Shown here: piece after piece, positions 5,974 through 7,803 of the stretch
Numbering within the stretch: position 1 is the stretch's first letter
Layout of the letters: every line of letters starts with the position of its first letter
Source of the DNA: Limiplasma sp036645955
Lineage (GTDB): Bacteria > Bacillota > Clostridia > Christensenellales > Aristaeellaceae
Direction: 5' to 3'
Length of the DNA stretch: 7,803 bases
Assembly (NCBI GenBank): GCA_036645955.1
Contig: JAVXND010000097.1
Location: 1-7,803 of the forward strand
Position numbers and translations under genes: made by a program
The notes under the pieces: generated by a model
The model's database searches: none
What the model was told of the DNA's origin: nothing
What the model saw: only the letters and a program-made list of their open reading frames with translations

Positions 5974-6624
5974 ATGGTTATTCAAGTCGAAAGACTATCT
6001 AAGCAATATGGTATAAACAAGGTTTTGGACGAAATAAATGTCAATCTAGCCGAGGGCGTAATCTATGGTCTGGTTGGTATAAATGGTTGCGGCAAGACCA
6101 CATTGATGCGTTGCATATGCGGCTTTACCCATCCTTCCAGCGGCAAGGTTACTGTGCTTGGAAAAAGAATTGGCACAGATTGTGATTTCGCCCCCTCCAC
6201 GGGAATCATCATCGAGATGCCCGGTTTTTTACCACACCATAGTGCAAGACGAAACCTCTCTATTCTTGCAGGTGTAGGTGGCAAAGCGGATAGCGATCGT
6301 ATAGATCAAGTAATCAGAATGGTAGGACTTGACCCTGTTGACAAAAAAAACGTGGGTAAGTTTTCTCTGGGTATGTACCAACGGCTCGGTATTGCTCAAG
6401 CAATCATGGAAGATCCACAGATCTTAATTCTCGACGAGCCCTTTAACGGTCTGGACAAGCAAGGCGTAGCGGAAATTCATTCCCTTCTTCAAAGCCTAAA
6501 GGCACAAAGGAAGTGTATTTTGCTGGCGAGCCATAGTGCTGTAGATATTGCACAAGCATGTGATGTGGTGTGGGAAATGAAAAACGGTAAATTGTATGAG
6601 CAAGGCAGCGAGGCTATTGTCTAA
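5974..6624 (+). CDS. ABC transporter ATP-binding protein, LanF/BcrA-like with an E-loop
   Basis: This 216-residue cytoplasmic ATPase should power the two permeases encoded just upstream. Walker A is GINGCGKT (35-42), the signature is SLGMYQR (131-137), Walker B with catalytic Glu is ILILDEP (150-156; Glu155), the D-loop is NGLD (158-161) and the switch is His187 in ASHS. Where most ABC ATPases have the Q-loop glutamine, this one reads GIIIEMPGF with Glu81. A glutamate there is known from lantibiotic self-immunity ATPases (LanF) and bacitracin-type BcrA relatives. It is at the short end for the family: it stops about 30 residues after the switch histidine and lacks the C-terminal extension of many BcrA-type proteins. 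TAAGGAG (5959-5965) is 8 bases before ATG 5974. A run of eight A (6343-6350) lies inside the gene. Export of a peptide or lipid-targeting antibiotic is the likeliest role but is inferred. Confidence 0.93.
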   Translation: MVIQVERLSKQYGINKVLDEINVNLAEGVIYGLVGINGCGKTTLMRCICGFTHPSSGKVTVLGKRIGTDCDFAPSTGIIIEMPGFLPHHSARRNLSILAGVGGKADSDRIDQVIRMVGLDPVDKKNVGKFSLGMYQRLGIAQAIMEDPQILILDEPFNGLDKQGVAEIHSLLQSLKAQRKCILLASHSAVDIAQACDVVWEMKNGKLYEQGSEAIV

Positions 6625-6649
6625 GCAAAGAGTAGAGGAGGATACCAAC

Positions 6650-7803
6650 ATGAGAAAGCTCATAGCAATGTTAATGGCTCTCATGTTATGTAGCAGTATT
6701 GCTGTATCAGCTACAGCACAGTCCGCAGACGTCACCTTGGATTTCACCACAATCAACGGCGGAGATGGTATTCAAAGCCTTTGCTGGGTTGACGATACAT
6801 TGTATATGCTGGGCAATGAAGCCATCTACCGCTGGCAAATTGGGGATGCAGAACCGCAAATCTATTGGCAGCAAAGCGGCATTCAAAACTATCGCTACAT
6901 AAGCGTAGCACCCGAATCGGATGCGGAACGTACATTATGGAATCAAGCGATTAGCTATCTATTGTCCGGCGAGGATGCATTGTATGCGCTACAGCCTTAT
7001 AGCGGACAAATCTTTGAAGTAACGCCGCAAGGTTTAGCGACTGTTGCGGCGCTTCCACAAACTTTTCTGACCTATCAAATGGATAGCCAATCTGTCAATC
7101 GTGAGCTTCGCATGGTTGGGATGCAGCAGAATGCGATGTATATCTTGCTTGGGACAGATGATCCAAGCGAATGGTCTAAGACAACCCTCGTTCGTTTTGA
7201 TATGGATACACAGGAATCAAAGGAATATAGCAACCAAAACATACAGCGCTTTGTAACAACACAAGATGGACAGCTTGTTATCATTTCCCGTACTGATGGA
7301 GACAACGAGTATTCTTATGAGGTATTGGATACCGTTTCGGGTACGACGACCCCCTTCTTCAAGAATACCGTTGATGCTGCCGCATCTGGCTGCTCTGGAT
7401 TTTGGCAGGATCAACTGGTGAATTGCACATCGGGGCAGATCGTCTCTTATGCAGCCGATGGCATTGCACAGATGAGGGCTTATGTTCCTGTATCGGCTTA
7501 TGCAAGCAATAGCATTGCCTGCAGCAACGGAAATCTCTGCGCTGTTTCCTGTGGAAGCTATGTGTTTCTACGCGATTTAACCCAGCCGACGACCCAGACC
7601 GTACTAAACATTATGGGTGATATTAACCCTAGTGCTTTGCTACAGTTTTCAGTGCAGAATCCTGATATTGCGATTGTAACGGTGCCGCAGGCTACCAGCG
7701 ATGCCATACAGCAATCGGTTCTTTCTGCCGGTGACAATGTTGACCTTTATGTGGTAGAAGCACAGGGCTTGTACACCCAGCTAAAAGCAAAAGGATATTT
7801 AGC
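6650..7803 (+). CDS. Secreted propeller-like protein with start of a solute-binding domain (partial)
   Basis: The frame is open to the right edge (384 codons), so the gene is cut by the window. AGAGGAGG (6634-6641) is 8 bases before ATG 6650. Residues 1-23 are a Sec signal peptide, MRK, a hydrophobic core, and AxA at 21-23 as the probable cleavage site; Cys14 lies in the core without a lipobox. Residues about 35-310 contain repeated short units alternating hydrophobic strands and Gly/Asp turns (around 41-75, 98-135, 158-195, 198-238, 248-280, 286-315), suggestive of a six-bladed beta-propeller. From about 317, TVLNIMGDINPSALLQFSVQ, NPDIAI, then NVDLYVVEAQGLYTQLKAKGYL follow the opening of extracellular solute-binding domains (strand, helix, NPDI strand, VDLY strand, helix). 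The gene is 25 bases after the ATPase, so probably in the same operon. It may capture or sense a ligand for the transporter; ligand unknown. Confidence 0.75.
   Translation, partial: MRKLIAMLMALMLCSSIAVSATAQSADVTLDFTTINGGDGIQSLCWVDDTLYMLGNEAIYRWQIGDAEPQIYWQQSGIQNYRYISVAPESDAERTLWNQAISYLLSGEDALYALQPYSGQIFEVTPQGLATVAALPQTFLTYQMDSQSVNRELRMVGMQQNAMYILLGTDDPSEWSKTTLVRFDMDTQESKEYSNQNIQRFVTTQDGQLVIISRTDGDNEYSYEVLDTVSGTTTPFFKNTVDAAASGCSGFWQDQLVNCTSGQIVSYAADGIAQMRAYVPVSAYASNSIACSNGNLCAVSCGSYVFLRDLTQPTTQTVLNIMGDINPSALLQFSVQNPDIAIVTVPQATSDAIQQSVLSAGDNVDLYVVEAQGLYTQLKAKGYL

Noticed and set aside
6689..6691. Cys14 of the last gene as a lipoprotein cysteine
   Set aside because: The preceding residues (ALML) do not form a lipobox and a good AxA signal peptidase I site follows at 21-23.
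1..7803. CRISPR array, tRNA, rRNA or riboswitch
   Set aside because: No spaced direct repeats, cloverleaf-like sequence or recognisable aptamer pattern was seen by eye on either strand.

Overview
The window looks like a piece of a Clostridia-type Firmicutes chromosome. Evidence for this is strong AGGAGG-type ribosome binding sites, mixed moderate GC, a small ECF sigma factor paired with a single-pass membrane partner, and a lipoprotein plus ABC-2 transporter operon of a kind common in gut Clostridia. No species can be named from the sequence alone.

Region 1 (1-1200) is scarred accessory DNA. An IS4-type DDE transposase enters from the left, already without its N-terminus. It keeps all three catalytic acidic residues and then breaks off at about 662-680. 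The sequence that follows reads on the opposite strand: a short gene (928 to 680), perhaps DUF4304-like, with its own ribosome binding site. It is translationally coupled (TAATG) to an upstream 89-codon frame (1197 to 928) that I cannot identify and that looks degraded. This resembles the remains of a small two-gene cassette cut by rearrangement.

Region 2 (1216-3126) is a self-contained regulatory unit. It holds an ECF sigma factor (1285-1839) and a 400-residue membrane protein with a cytoplasmic N-terminus, one membrane helix and a large extracellular C-terminal part (start 1872), the usual layout of a membrane anti-sigma factor. A textbook rho-independent terminator follows (3089-3126). Upstream of the sigma gene, TGAAC-N17-CGTC matches the ECF promoter pattern, suggesting autoregulation. 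A sigma-A-like promoter overlaps it.

Region 3 (3239 to the right edge) is a tight same-strand operon: a lipoprotein, two six-helix ABC-2 type permeases overlapping by 8 bases, an ABC ATPase, and the first 384 codons of a secreted protein that continues past the window. The ATPase has a glutamate where the Q-loop glutamine is expected. That variant is known from lantibiotic self-immunity (LanF) and bacitracin-type (BcrA) ATPases, so one ATPase with two permeases suggests a LanFEG-like efflux or immunity transporter. The last gene appears to join an N-terminal repeat domain, probably a beta-propeller, to the start of an extracellular solute-binding domain. Finding this beside an export-type transporter is unusual. 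No bacteriocin precursor gene is visible. The sigma pair may sense envelope stress and the transporter may relieve it, but the terminator between them means shared control is not shown.
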